Assembly (NCBI GenBank): GCA_965197385.1
Contig: CBDANA010000006.1
Location: forward strand, 124,001-188,000
Direction of reading: 5' to 3'
Source: G963667915 sp965197385
GTDB taxonomy: Bacteria > Acidobacteriota > Vicinamibacteria > Vicinamibacterales > UBA823
Length of the DNA stretch: 64,000 bases
A model generated the notes under the pieces. That model was not told where the DNA came from, did not search any database, and was given only the letters and a program-made list of their open reading frames with translations. Within the stretch, counting starts at the first letter, position 1; each line of letters starts with the position of its first letter. This document shows positions 56,809-64,000 of the stretch, one piece after another. Position numbers and translations under genes: made by a program.

Positions 56809-57566
56809 GTGTCCTCGATGTCGTCGAAGTTGGCGATGACCGGATGGGCTGTCCCAGTGGACGGCGGATTGCCGGGCCGCACCATGAGCGCCGTGCGCAT
56901 GCCAGCGGCCGCGGCGGCGTCGAGTTCGGCCACGACATCCGAGACGAATAAGATCCGCGAGATCGGCAAGCCGATGACGCCGGCGATCCGTACGTAGCTC
57001 TCGACACTTCGCTTCGGCCCGGTCGTCGTGTCGAAGTAGCCGTTTAGCAACTGGGTTAGGTCACCGTCGGCGCAGGTCGAGAATAGCAGCTGCTGCGCCA
57101 GCACGCTGCCCGACGAGTAAATGCGAACGTCGAGGCCGCGCGCCCGCCATCGCGCGAGGGCCGGCGCCACGTCGGAGAACACCTGGCCAGCGAGCTCGCC
57201 CGTGCGATACCCGCGCTCCCAGATCCGACCCTGTAGCGCCTTGAGACCGGTCGACTTCCGGTCCCGATCGATCAGCCACCGGATGTACGCGGCCACCGAC
57301 GCCGGGTCGGCGGCACCTGGCGCGTCCGATCGGTCGAGAAGCGGCGGTGGGTTGAGTCCCGACGCGAGGTCCTGCGCGTGCTCGGATTCGAGGAGCGTGA
57401 GGTCAGTGGCGACGGTTGCGTCGGCCACCGACGCCACGAGAAAGGGCTCGACGTGATTCCGCGCGTACGGAAAAAGCGTCCTGAAGACGAAGTCGATCGA
57501 CGTCGTCGTGCCCTCGATGTCGAGCAGGAGGCTCCCGATCGACCAATCGGCGAGCCGAACCGTCAC
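56805..57566 (-). CDS. mtnC: Acireductone synthase (enolase-phosphatase)
   Basis: HAD enzyme of the methionine salvage pathway that makes acireductone. 253 residues from GTG 57566. HAD motif I is LLLDIEGTTTSIDFVFRTLF; motif II is IYSSGSVLAQQLLF; ILFVSDVVAELDAAAAAGMR holds motif IV. GTG overlaps the mtnD stop (GTGA), which fixes the start; the longer frame is a shadow across mtnD. Confidence 0.95.
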   Translation of the reverse strand: MTVRLADWSIGSLLLDIEGTTTSIDFVFRTLFPYARNHVEPFLVASVADATVATDLTLLESEHAQDLASGLNPPPLLDRSDAPGAADPASVAAYIRWLIDRDRKSTGLKALQGRIWERGYRTGELAGQVFSDVAPALARWRARGLDVRIYSSGSVLAQQLLFSTCADGDLTQLLNGYFDTTTGPKRSVESYVRIAGVIGLPISRILFVSDVVAELDAAAAAGMRTALMVRPGNPPSTGTAHPVIANFDDIEDT

Positions 57567-58147
57567 TTTGGCCTGGCCTGCGGCCCGGTCTGTGAAGCCG
57601 CCGGCAGGTAGGTGCCGCCGAAGCAGACCGGCTGGAACTCTTGGTCGACGCCGCTCTCGGTGTAATGGGGCGTCCATCCAGCCGGGTCCTGGAACAGACG
57701 GATCGCGCGGATACGGCGGTCGCCGCACAGGTCGAACCAGTGGTGCGTGCCCTGCGGCACCAGGATCAGATCACCCTCACCGACCTCGATGGCGAAGACG
57801 GGTCCGTCGGCCGGCCGGATGTGAAACAGTCCGTGACCCTCGATGATGTAGCGGACTTCGTCTTCGTCGTGCCAGTGCTCGCGGCTGAACTTGGCGAGCA
57901 TGCCGTCGAGGCCCAGAGTGTCTGGCGTGACGTCGATGACGTCTGCGGTCACGTAACCGCCGCGGCGCTTGAGATCGTCAATCTGCTGTCGGTAGGCGGC
58001 CAGCACGGCATCGGTCGAGGCGTGCGCGTCGACCGGCTCGTCAGTGGCCCAGCGCTCGCATTCGATGCCTTGCGCGTTCAGAAACGCCGCTACATCCGCG
58101 GGCTCGCTGATCGTTCGGCCCTCGGCCGGAATCTTCACTAACGCCAT
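57563..58147 (-). CDS. mtnD: Acireductone dioxygenase
   Basis: Cupin dioxygenase converting acireductone to 2-oxo-4-methylthiobutyrate (Fe) or an off-pathway product (Ni). 194 residues. Metal ligands in SREHWHDEDEVRYIIEGHG (HxHx4E) and the later His in VPQGTHHWFDL. Typical C-terminus with AIRLFQDPAGWTPHY. 24 nt after mtnB. Confidence 0.96.
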   Translation of the reverse strand: MALVKIPAEGRTISEPADVAAFLNAQGIECERWATDEPVDAHASTDAVLAAYRQQIDDLKRRGGYVTADVIDVTPDTLGLDGMLAKFSREHWHDEDEVRYIIEGHGLFHIRPADGPVFAIEVGEGDLILVPQGTHHWFDLCGDRRIRAIRLFQDPAGWTPHYTESGVDQEFQPVCFGGTYLPAASQTGPQARPK

Positions 58148-58171
58148 GGTTTTCTCCTTCAGGCCGGCGCG

Positions 58172-58795
58172 TTACGATCGGGATCGGTCGACCGCTTCGA
58201 GCAGGAACTCGAGGATTTCGACGTGCCGGGCGGCCTGGGCCAGATCGGCACCCCACGTGTACAACCCGTGCCGCCGCAGGAGCAAGCCGTGCGCCGCTGG
58301 ATACTCGGTGAGCGCGTCCCGCATGCGACCAGCCAGTCCCGGCATGTCCTGAGAATTATCCACGATCGGCAGCCACTCGCGATGCTCGTGAGTCACGATG
58401 CCGTCGAGGCCCTTCAGCATCTCGTACCCATCGATTGCCAGCCCGCCGTCAGGCGCGTGCCGGTCTGAGAGGACCGTGCTCCAGATGGAATGAGTGTGCA
58501 GGATCGCCCCCGCGCCACGGAGCCGGGCGAGCTCGAGGTGGAGTCGCGTTTCGGCCGACGGCCGGCCGGTGTGGCTGACGCCGGCTTCGTCCACCCGGAG
58601 GATCGCGTCGGCGCTCAGGTCGCCCTTGTGGGCTGCGCTCGAGGTGATTGCCAGCGTGAGCGGATCGCGTGAGAGGACGACGCTGAAGTTGCCGCTCGTG
58701 CCGAGCACCCAGTTCCGCGCATCGAACCGCCGGCCGAGCCTGACCAGTGCCGACGCGGCCTCGTCGAAACTGGGAAACGCCGTCGAGGCGGCCAT
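58172..58795 (-). CDS. mtnB: Methylthioribulose-1-phosphate dehydratase
   Basis: Class II aldolase-fold zinc dehydratase of methionine salvage. 207 residues: NWVLGTSGNFSVVLSRDPLT, PSAETRLHLELARLRGAGAI, zinc-binding LHTHSIWSTVLS, GYEMLKGLDGIVTHEHREWL and LLLRRHGLYTWG. First gene of mtnB-mtnD-mtnC-esterase; mtnA and mtnK are not in the window. Confidence 0.95.
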   Translation of the reverse strand: MAASTAFPSFDEAASALVRLGRRFDARNWVLGTSGNFSVVLSRDPLTLAITSSAAHKGDLSADAILRVDEAGVSHTGRPSAETRLHLELARLRGAGAILHTHSIWSTVLSDRHAPDGGLAIDGYEMLKGLDGIVTHEHREWLPIVDNSQDMPGLAGRMRDALTEYPAAHGLLLRRHGLYTWGADLAQAARHVEILEFLLEAVDRSRS

Positions 58796-58799
58796 AGTG

Positions 58800-59501
58800 T
58801 CAATCCTGCAGCGGATCCTTCAGGTGGTTCAGGAGCGGCTCGTTCAAGAAACGGACGAACGGCACGATCAGCCGGAACGCCCGCGTCAGCTCACGATAGA
58901 ACTTCGGGTCGGCGGCGAAGGCGGCCGGATACTGCTTCGCGGCCAGGAACTCGCGCCGGCGCAGCAGGTCGGCGGCGGGATGATCCCGCGGAAAGCCGTG
59001 GGGGACGCGGTGCAGGACCTGGCCCTCGAGCGCGCCGAAGGTCCGGCGGAACGGGACGGCGTTGACGATCGCGCGAAGCCGGCGGTAGCTGCGGGCGACG
59101 TGGTCCCGGATGCGGTGCAGCTCCGGTCCGCTCGGGGCGTGGACGCCGCCGGCGAACAGCACCCGGGTGGGTCCGACTTCGAGATAGAGGACCGCGCCTT
59201 CTAGCCGGCCGAGGTCACGATGCGGGAAGACGGCCGCCACCTGCGTCTTCAGCGGCGACTTGTCGGCGGCGAACCGGGTGTCGCGATAGATGCGGAATAG
59301 CGAAACTTTCGGCGCCGCGACCAGCTCGGGCGCAAACGTCCTGAAGTCCTCGGCGAGCCGGTCGATCACGGCCACCATCGGCCCGCGCACGTGCTCGTCG
59401 TAGACGTGGCGACGCGCCCGGAACCACTCGCGGTCGTTGTGCCGCCTGAGCGAGCGCAGAAACGGCAGGGTCTTCGGCGTAAAGCCGGGCGTCGGCGCCA
59501 T
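58800..59501 (-). CDS. DUF2461 (TIGR02453-type) protein
   Basis: 233 residues from MAPTPGFTPKTLPFLRSLRR. Family pattern: LRSLRRHNDREWFRARRHVY, then VSLFRIYRDTRFAADKSPLK and VLFAGGVHAPSGPELHRIRD. Function unknown in the family. It ends 4 nt before mtnB begins, and starts 2 nt after the phosphatase gene ends, so all may be cotranscribed. Confidence 0.88.
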   Translation of the reverse strand: MAPTPGFTPKTLPFLRSLRRHNDREWFRARRHVYDEHVRGPMVAVIDRLAEDFRTFAPELVAAPKVSLFRIYRDTRFAADKSPLKTQVAAVFPHRDLGRLEGAVLYLEVGPTRVLFAGGVHAPSGPELHRIRDHVARSYRRLRAIVNAVPFRRTFGALEGQVLHRVPHGFPRDHPAADLLRRREFLAAKQYPAAFAADPKFYRELTRAFRLIVPFVRFLNEPLLNHLKDPLQD

Positions 59502-59503
59502 GG

Positions 59504-61126
59504 CTACGGGCGGGCGCCGCCGGTGAGCGCCTCCGTCAAGACGCGCCCGTCCAGCCGCGCCAGCGTGATGCCGGCGAGAAACGCGAGTGTAGGCGCAATG
59601 TCCTCCGGTGCGGCGGCGCGCATGTACCGGCCGGACGAGATGCCGGGACCGGCGAGGATCAGCGGTACCCGCGTGTCGTAGTCGTAGCCCGTGCCATGAT
59701 CCGCCGCCCGGATCCACGTGTACCAGTACGGCTTCGGAATGATGAGCAGATCGCCGCTGCGCCCCGGATAGTAGCTGCGGGCGACCTGCCGGGTCAGCGG
59801 ATCGGCAAACGGCCCAGCCGTCAGGGTTTCACCCTGAAACACACGTTGCACGCCTGGATACCGCTCGAGCGCGTCGATGACCGCGGCCAGCGCGTCGGGG
59901 GTGGCGATGAGCCGATTGTAGACGCCGGGCGCGAAGTAGAACTCGATGTGGGACATGCCCACGGCATGTGCGCCCGGCCCGAAGAACGGTTCGAGGACTT
60001 CGTTCACATGGGCGATGACGGCATTGCGGTCGATGCGCCCAGCATCTAGACCGAGCGCGGCGGCCTCTTCCGGAATGGGACCGACGCCGTGATCGGCGGA
60101 GAAGGCGATGACGTAGCGGTCGCGGCCGACCGTCCGGTCGAGATGGTCGAACAGGCGCCCGATCGTGCGATCCAGCCGCTGGTAGACATCCTCGGTCTCC
60201 GGGCTCCACGGGCCGAAGTCATGTCCCACGTAGTCGGCCGCCGAGAAGCCGATCGCCAGATAGTCAGTGCTGGTACCCGCGCCGAGATCGAGCGCGTCGA
60301 CGGCGGCGATCGCCAGGCCGGCGACGTACTCGTCAGCCAGCGGGCTGCGGCGCCAGAGCGTGTAGAAGTCGCGATCGGGCGCCCCGCCCTCCCCCGCGAT
60401 CGTGTGGGCAAACGCGGAAGGCTCAGCGTTCGACGACGCGTCAGTGCCGTGCGACGGGGGCGTCCATACCTGTCCCAGCGCCGCGTCCACCGGATGCGCG
60501 CGGACGAATTCGTCGACAAAGGGTACCGGGGTCTGGGTGAACGCGGTCGAGGTCGTCCAGACGTTGCCGGCGTCGAACCAGGCGACGGCATCGGCGCGCT
60601 GTCCCGCCAGTGGTACTGCGGCGCGGGCCTTCACGGCGAATGCGGCCACGCGCGCCGGCGGGTTCTGCTGCAAACGCAGCTCGTCAGCCAGCGTCGGGAC
60701 CAGCAGCGTGCCTGGGCCGTGCTGCTCGCGTGCGCCCGTGCCGTAGGGGACGGCCGTCACGCCGGGGTCCGCGGTGCAGCGCACGCGGCGTCCGGCCACT
60801 GGGTCCCACCAGCCGTCCAGCAGGATGCCGTGCGTGGCCGGGACTGTGCCGGTCGCGATGGTCGCATGCCCGGCGCAGGTCAGCGTGCCGAAATAGGTGA
60901 TCTTGGCCTCCCGGAAGACGGCGCCCTCGTCGAGGAGCCGGCGCAGCCCGGCCGTCCACTGGCGGCCGTACCGCTCCATAGTGTCGGCGCGCATCTGGTC
61001 CACGGCCAGGACCACGATGAGCGCCGGCGGCGGCGTCTGTGCAAGGACAAGGACCGGCGCGCCGGACAAGCCTGACAAGCCGACGCCCAGCAGGGTCGCC
61101 GCGAGGAGTCGCCGGGATACGGTCAT
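59504..61126 (-). CDS. PafA-like alkaline phosphatase/type I phosphodiesterase, exported
   Basis: 540 residues with a signal peptide (MTVSRRLLAATLLGVGLSGL). Alkaline-phosphatase superfamily: metal Asp in VVLAVDQMRADTMERYG, nucleophile Thr in YFGTLTCAGHATIATGTVPA, further ligands in GFSAADYVGHDFGPWS, IAFSADHGVGPIPEEA and AADHGTGYDYDTRVPLILAG. Probably a periplasmic phosphomonoesterase or diesterase. A GTG three codons upstream (61135) is an alternative start. Confidence 0.9.
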   Translation of the reverse strand: MTVSRRLLAATLLGVGLSGLSGAPVLVLAQTPPPALIVVLAVDQMRADTMERYGRQWTAGLRRLLDEGAVFREAKITYFGTLTCAGHATIATGTVPATHGILLDGWWDPVAGRRVRCTADPGVTAVPYGTGAREQHGPGTLLVPTLADELRLQQNPPARVAAFAVKARAAVPLAGQRADAVAWFDAGNVWTTSTAFTQTPVPFVDEFVRAHPVDAALGQVWTPPSHGTDASSNAEPSAFAHTIAGEGGAPDRDFYTLWRRSPLADEYVAGLAIAAVDALDLGAGTSTDYLAIGFSAADYVGHDFGPWSPETEDVYQRLDRTIGRLFDHLDRTVGRDRYVIAFSADHGVGPIPEEAAALGLDAGRIDRNAVIAHVNEVLEPFFGPGAHAVGMSHIEFYFAPGVYNRLIATPDALAAVIDALERYPGVQRVFQGETLTAGPFADPLTRQVARSYYPGRSGDLLIIPKPYWYTWIRAADHGTGYDYDTRVPLILAGPGISSGRYMRAAAPEDIAPTLAFLAGITLARLDGRVLTEALTGGARP

Positions 61127-61223
61127 TGTCGTCACGGGCTGCCAGACGCGTGTGCGCCGCGATTATACCGCGCGCGGCGCCGGTGTACGCACAACGGGCG
61201 TAATCCACGTGGGCCACGCCCCG

Positions 61224-61258
61224 TTATTCGTCATCCGTTATCCGTCGTCCGTCGTCCA
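61224..61258. repeat. Degenerate heptamer tandem repeat (~5 units, YNNTCCG)
   Basis: Five adjoining 7-base units TTATTCG, TCATCCG, TTATCCG, TCGTCCG, TCGTCCA in the spacer between the phosphatase and HD-GYP genes. The consensus resembles ATCCGTC at 8337 in another phase. Confidence 0.65.
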
Positions 61259-61285
61259 AAATCCAGAAACCGTCGCCCAGCGTCG

Positions 61286-62311
61286 TCAGACGACCAGTTG
61301 CGACACCTCCAGGTCGCCGCGCCGGAACGCGTCGTTGAACGCCTCGACGACGATCGGGTCGAAGTCCGTGCCGGAGCCCTTGTCGAGGATTTCCTTCGCG
61401 TCGAACGTCGACATCGCCTTGCGGTAGGGACGGTCGCTCGTCAGCGAATCGTAGACGTCGGCCACGCTGATGATGCGCGCCTCCAGGGGGATCTCCTCGC
61501 CAGCGGTCGGGTTGTAGCCGCTGCCGTCGAACTTGTCGTGGTGCGACAGGATGATCGGCAGGATTCTGCGCAGCGCCCCGCCAACCGACTCGAGCATCCT
61601 GACGCCCTTGTTGACGTGCGTCTTGATCTCGTCGAACTCCTCGGCCGTCAGGCGCGCCGCCTTGTGGAGCAGGTCTCGGCTGATGTCCAGCTTGCCGATG
61701 TCGTGCAGCAGCGCCGCCGCCCGGATGTCCTCGATTCGCTCGGTGTGGAGCTGCATGCTCGCGGCGATCTTCGTCGCGTAGACTGACGCGCGGTAGCTGT
61801 GGTTCTCGGTGTACTTGTCCTCCGAGATGAAGTGCCGCAGGATCATCAACACGCCGTTGTAGGTCTCACGTAGGTCCTGCAGATGACGCTCCTGGTGCTC
61901 GTAGAGCGTGCCCATCAGGTAGCCGATCACGATCAGCGTGCCACCCCAGACCGTGATGTCGAGCCACTGGCATGGGATGAACTCCGTCGACGAGACGACC
62001 TGCTCGAGGCCCGCCGGGTTGAAGTAGGTGAACAGTACGACCATCAGCACGCTGGCGAACGCCGTGAGCGTTGCGTGCCGCCGTCCGTAGTAATAGGCCG
62101 AGAAGACGGTCGGGAAGGTGTAGAAGCCCAGCACCATCCGCTGGGAGTCGACCATGAAGTTCATCATCGTCATGATGACGAACAGCGACAGGGGCAGCCA
62201 GAGCTCCTTGCTGGCCTGCTCGAGCGTTTTCAGGAGTCCGAGTTTTGCTGCGTCGACTTTCTCTTGTGCGCCTTCACTGAGCGGCATGGCGATTGCCTGG
62301 GAAGTAGCCAC
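61286..62311 (-). CDS. HD-GYP-like membrane protein
   Basis: 341 residues. Three to four transmembrane segments lie at about residues 38-145 (LWLPLSLFVIMTMMNFMVDS, FTYFNP..., GGTLIVIGYLMGTLYEHQ). The C-terminal HD domain has ENHSYRASVYATKIAASMQL, LLHDIGKLDISRDLL, ILSHHDKFDGSGYNPTAGEE and DVYDSLTSDRPYRKAM. The GYP of the c-di-GMP phosphodiesterase signature is GYN here. Possibly a cyclic-dinucleotide phosphodiesterase with altered chemistry. Start GTG 62311 has AAGGA upstream; ATG 62287 has none. Confidence 0.85.
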   Translation of the reverse strand: MATSQAIAMPLSEGAQEKVDAAKLGLLKTLEQASKELWLPLSLFVIMTMMNFMVDSQRMVLGFYTFPTVFSAYYYGRRHATLTAFASVLMVVLFTYFNPAGLEQVVSSTEFIPCQWLDITVWGGTLIVIGYLMGTLYEHQERHLQDLRETYNGVLMILRHFISEDKYTENHSYRASVYATKIAASMQLHTERIEDIRAAALLHDIGKLDISRDLLHKAARLTAEEFDEIKTHVNKGVRMLESVGGALRRILPIILSHHDKFDGSGYNPTAGEEIPLEARIISVADVYDSLTSDRPYRKAMSTFDAKEILDKGSGTDFDPIVVEAFNDAFRRGDLEVSQLVV

Positions 62312-62573
62312 TGTTCAACATCCTTTGCGTCACGTGAATTTACGGAACTGCACTCCCACACTGGAGGGAGCCGGTCCTCACGAACGCTGAACAGTACGCA
62401 ACATTGTGCCCAAATTGTTCCTGGGTGCACCTCAGCTGCTAATTCGTTACTGGGCAGTATTATACGGCCACTGGGGCCTCGATGAATCCTGGGAATCGAG
62501 GCAATCGAGCGTCTCGAAATATCTCAAGAACGTGCATTGATTACAATTCTGAAACTCCCGACCACCAACTTCG

Positions 62574-63095
62574 CTAGCCATCCGAGCTGCGTCGATCGAG
62601 GTATCGATAGAATCCGAGGTCTCGTCCGATCGCCTGCTTCGTCGCCCAGATGATCTGCCCGACGTGTCCCGAGAAATGCTCGACAACATGGTAGATCGCG
62701 TGCAGGGTTGTCAGCTGATGCCCCTGAATCCGCCTGGATTCCATCAGATCCTGGACCGATAGGCTCCCCAGAACCGCATCGGTCTCCGCCAGGGTTTCCC
62801 GGAGCGGCGCCAGGAGCTCGTCAGCGGCCAGGCGTTCCCGGGCCGAGAATTCGGCTGTGCGATCCCGGTCGTCGGGCCGGCCCCCGACGCCGCAGACGAT
62901 CCACTGCCGGACGTTCCCCCGCAGATGCAGGATTAGATTGCCGACGGTGTTCTCGGTCTCGTGGCGGCGCGCCCACAGCTGGTCGATTGTCAGGAGATCG
63001 ACGCACGCCTCGATTCGTCGCAGTTGTTCCTTCAACTCGCGCCGTGAGACACCGATGAACTCGGCGGCGAGCGCGTCCGAATCGGCGTCACTCAT
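62574..63095 (-). CDS. DinB-family protein
   Basis: 173 residues from MSDADSDALAAEFIGVSRRE. Four-helix-bundle DinB-like protein with the histidine pattern expected for metal binding: NLILHLRGNVRQW and LHAIYHVVEHFSGHVGQIIW. Members include bacillithiol- or mycothiol-type transferases and uncharacterised proteins. The frame continues upstream through the type A element at 63130, but MSDAD is the supported start. The 262-bp spacer downstream of it shows no gene; it holds a TATAAT hexamer at 62459-62464 on the minus strand, possibly the -10 for the HD-GYP gene. Confidence 0.85.
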   Translation of the reverse strand: MSDADSDALAAEFIGVSRRELKEQLRRIEACVDLLTIDQLWARRHETENTVGNLILHLRGNVRQWIVCGVGGRPDDRDRTAEFSARERLAADELLAPLRETLAETDAVLGSLSVQDLMESRRIQGHQLTTLHAIYHVVEHFSGHVGQIIWATKQAIGRDLGFYRYLDRRSSDG

Positions 63096-63129
63096 GGGCG
63101 GCCGATTATAGCCCAACCCTGGAAACACG

Positions 63130-63315
63130 AGCAGCCCGTGGTGAAAGTCTCGCGGCATTCGACCGCCGATGCATCCCGCCATGGGCGGTGCGGGGCGTTG
63201 TCCGCGATGGATCAAATACTCCCGGTATTCTTCCTCCTCGCGCCTCCCTGGGGCCGATCGCGGCCTTAGTTGAGCGGGGTCTCGGTGCCACGCGGGACTT
63301 TCACCACGGGCTGCT
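63130..63315. mobile_element. MITE-like element type A, copy 4
   Basis: 186 bp with terminal inverted repeats AGCAGCCCGTGGTGAAAGTC and its complement; orientation as copy 3. Lies in the divergent spacer between the DinB gene and the HEAT-repeat gene, close to both promoters. Confidence 0.85.
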
Positions 63316-63323
63316 AGAGTGGA

Positions 63324-63363
63324 GCGGGACTTGTCCCGCGATGCGGCCATCCGAAGGATGGCC
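63324..63363. repeat. Two adjacent perfect hairpins (REP-like)
   Basis: GCGGGACTTGTCCCGC (63324-63339) and, 5 nt on, GGCCATCC-GAA-GGATGGCC (63345-63363). Both are perfect. They follow the type A element and precede the HEAT-repeat gene; neither is followed by a T-tract, so they resemble a REP-type palindrome more than a terminator. Confidence 0.6.
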
Positions 63364-63494
63364 CACTAGATATGGTGGCCAACGCCGGGGTGATGCATGT
63401 ATAGTGTAGGAATAGTGTGATGTCCGTCCCGCCGGGTCGGAGGTGCTAGTCCAACACCATGCGCGGACGCCGGATTCGAGGAGAGAGACGCGCC

Positions 63495-64000
63495 ATGCGA
63501 GTGTCGAGCTGGATCGGATTGCTGCTGATCGCGGCCATGGCCGCCGCGCCTGTCGCGGCGCAGGAGCCGGTGAGCCGGAGCGTGGACGGGTTGGTGTACG
63601 ATCTGCAACACCCCGAGCAGGATCGTCGCGTGCAAGCCGCCCGGCTTCTTGGGCAGAACAAGGTGCACGCTGCCGTGCCGGCGCTCACCGCCGCCGCCGC
63701 CGACCGTGACGAGGACGTGCGCTTCGAGGTCGTCAAGGCGCTGGTGCGGATTCACGATCGGCGGGCCCTGCCGATCTACGTGGCGCTCGCGCGGGATGCC
63801 AGCCCGGACATCCAGGAGAAGTCGATCGAGGGGATCATCAACACCTATGTCAGTGACGAGTCCGGGTTCGTGCGGGGCTTGCGGAACGTCGTTGATTTCG
63901 TTAACCCGTTCAGCGACGACTACAACCCGCTTATGGTCGAGCCCTTCATCGAAGTCGATCCGGCGGCGATCGACGTGGTGGGCGATCTGCTGCTGTCTGA
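63495..64000 (+). CDS. Exported HEAT-repeat protein (partial, runs off the window)
   Basis: 168 codons visible. Signal peptide MRVSSWIGLLLIAAMAAAPV followed by AAQEP, then HEAT-like helices: LQHPEQDRRVQAARLLGQNK, AVPALTAAAADRDEDVRFEV, VKALVRIHDRRALPIYVALA. Probably a periplasmic scaffold; the C-terminal part is missing. Confidence 0.85.
   Translation, partial: MRVSSWIGLLLIAAMAAAPVAAQEPVSRSVDGLVYDLQHPEQDRRVQAARLLGQNKVHAAVPALTAAAADRDEDVRFEVVKALVRIHDRRALPIYVALARDASPDIQEKSIEGIINTYVSDESGFVRGLRNVVDFVNPFSDDYNPLMVEPFIEVDPAAIDVVGDLLLS

Overview
The window is high-GC chromosomal DNA from a Gram-negative bacterium, most likely an Acidobacteriota member of the Vicinamibacteria type. The grounds are a cysteine-rich insert near the RpoB N-terminus that I associate with acidobacterial RpoB, heptose/LPS genes, a Na+-translocating NQR complex with its maturation factors, and dispersed repeats. 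The lineage is inferred from recall, not from a search.

Positions 1-26.3 kb form one almost uninterrupted minus-strand housekeeping array. Read in the direction of transcription it is: TPR protein, LolB-like lipoprotein, ispE, tRNA-Gln, prs, rplY, pth, rpsF-rpsR-rplI, dnaB, radA, PIN/TRAM protein, plsC, B3/B4 protein, ispDF fusion, gltX, rlmB, tRNA-Thr-Tyr-Gly-Thr, tuf, rpmG, tRNA-Trp, secE, nusG, rplK-A-J-L and rpoB (cut by the window edge). The tRNA-tuf-secE-nusG-rplKAJL-rpoB order matches the classical bacterial arrangement. tuf carries an apparent 1-nt deletion.

Positions 26.4-34.1 kb hold a Trm112-like protein, LPS genes (heptosyltransferase, O-antigen ligase, heptose-7-P kinase), purH, two hypothetical genes (one with an in-frame amber codon) and selA. 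Positions 34.1-42.1 kb form a minus-strand unit: gmhA, nqrABCDEF, apbE, nqrM. Its 5' leader holds a promoter and a terminator-like hairpin. Positions 42.3-47.7 kb are accessory: a GT4 glycosyltransferase, a 98-bp tandem repeat, a GT2 gene destroyed by nested IS30 and IS3 remnants, a VOC protein, a truncated tRNA-Arg and several small or secreted proteins.

Positions 47.7-53.4 kb carry ilvD-ilvB-ilvN-ilvC. They are preceded by what reads as a complete transcription attenuator: promoter, 46-codon leader peptide with a Val-Val-Val-Ile-Ile run, mutually exclusive antiterminator, and intrinsic terminator. Positions 53.4-64 kb carry a class-A-like serine beta-lactamase, an ATP-grasp protein, a methionine-salvage operon (mtnB-mtnD-mtnC plus esterase), a DUF2461 protein, a PafA-like phosphatase, an HD-GYP-like membrane protein, a DinB protein and a partial HEAT-repeat protein.

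The most interesting non-genic content is a family of four 174-186-bp elements with terminal inverted repeats. One copy sits exactly in frame inside a lipoprotein signal peptide. Two further element types, heptamer tandem repeats and the ilv attenuator complete this layer.
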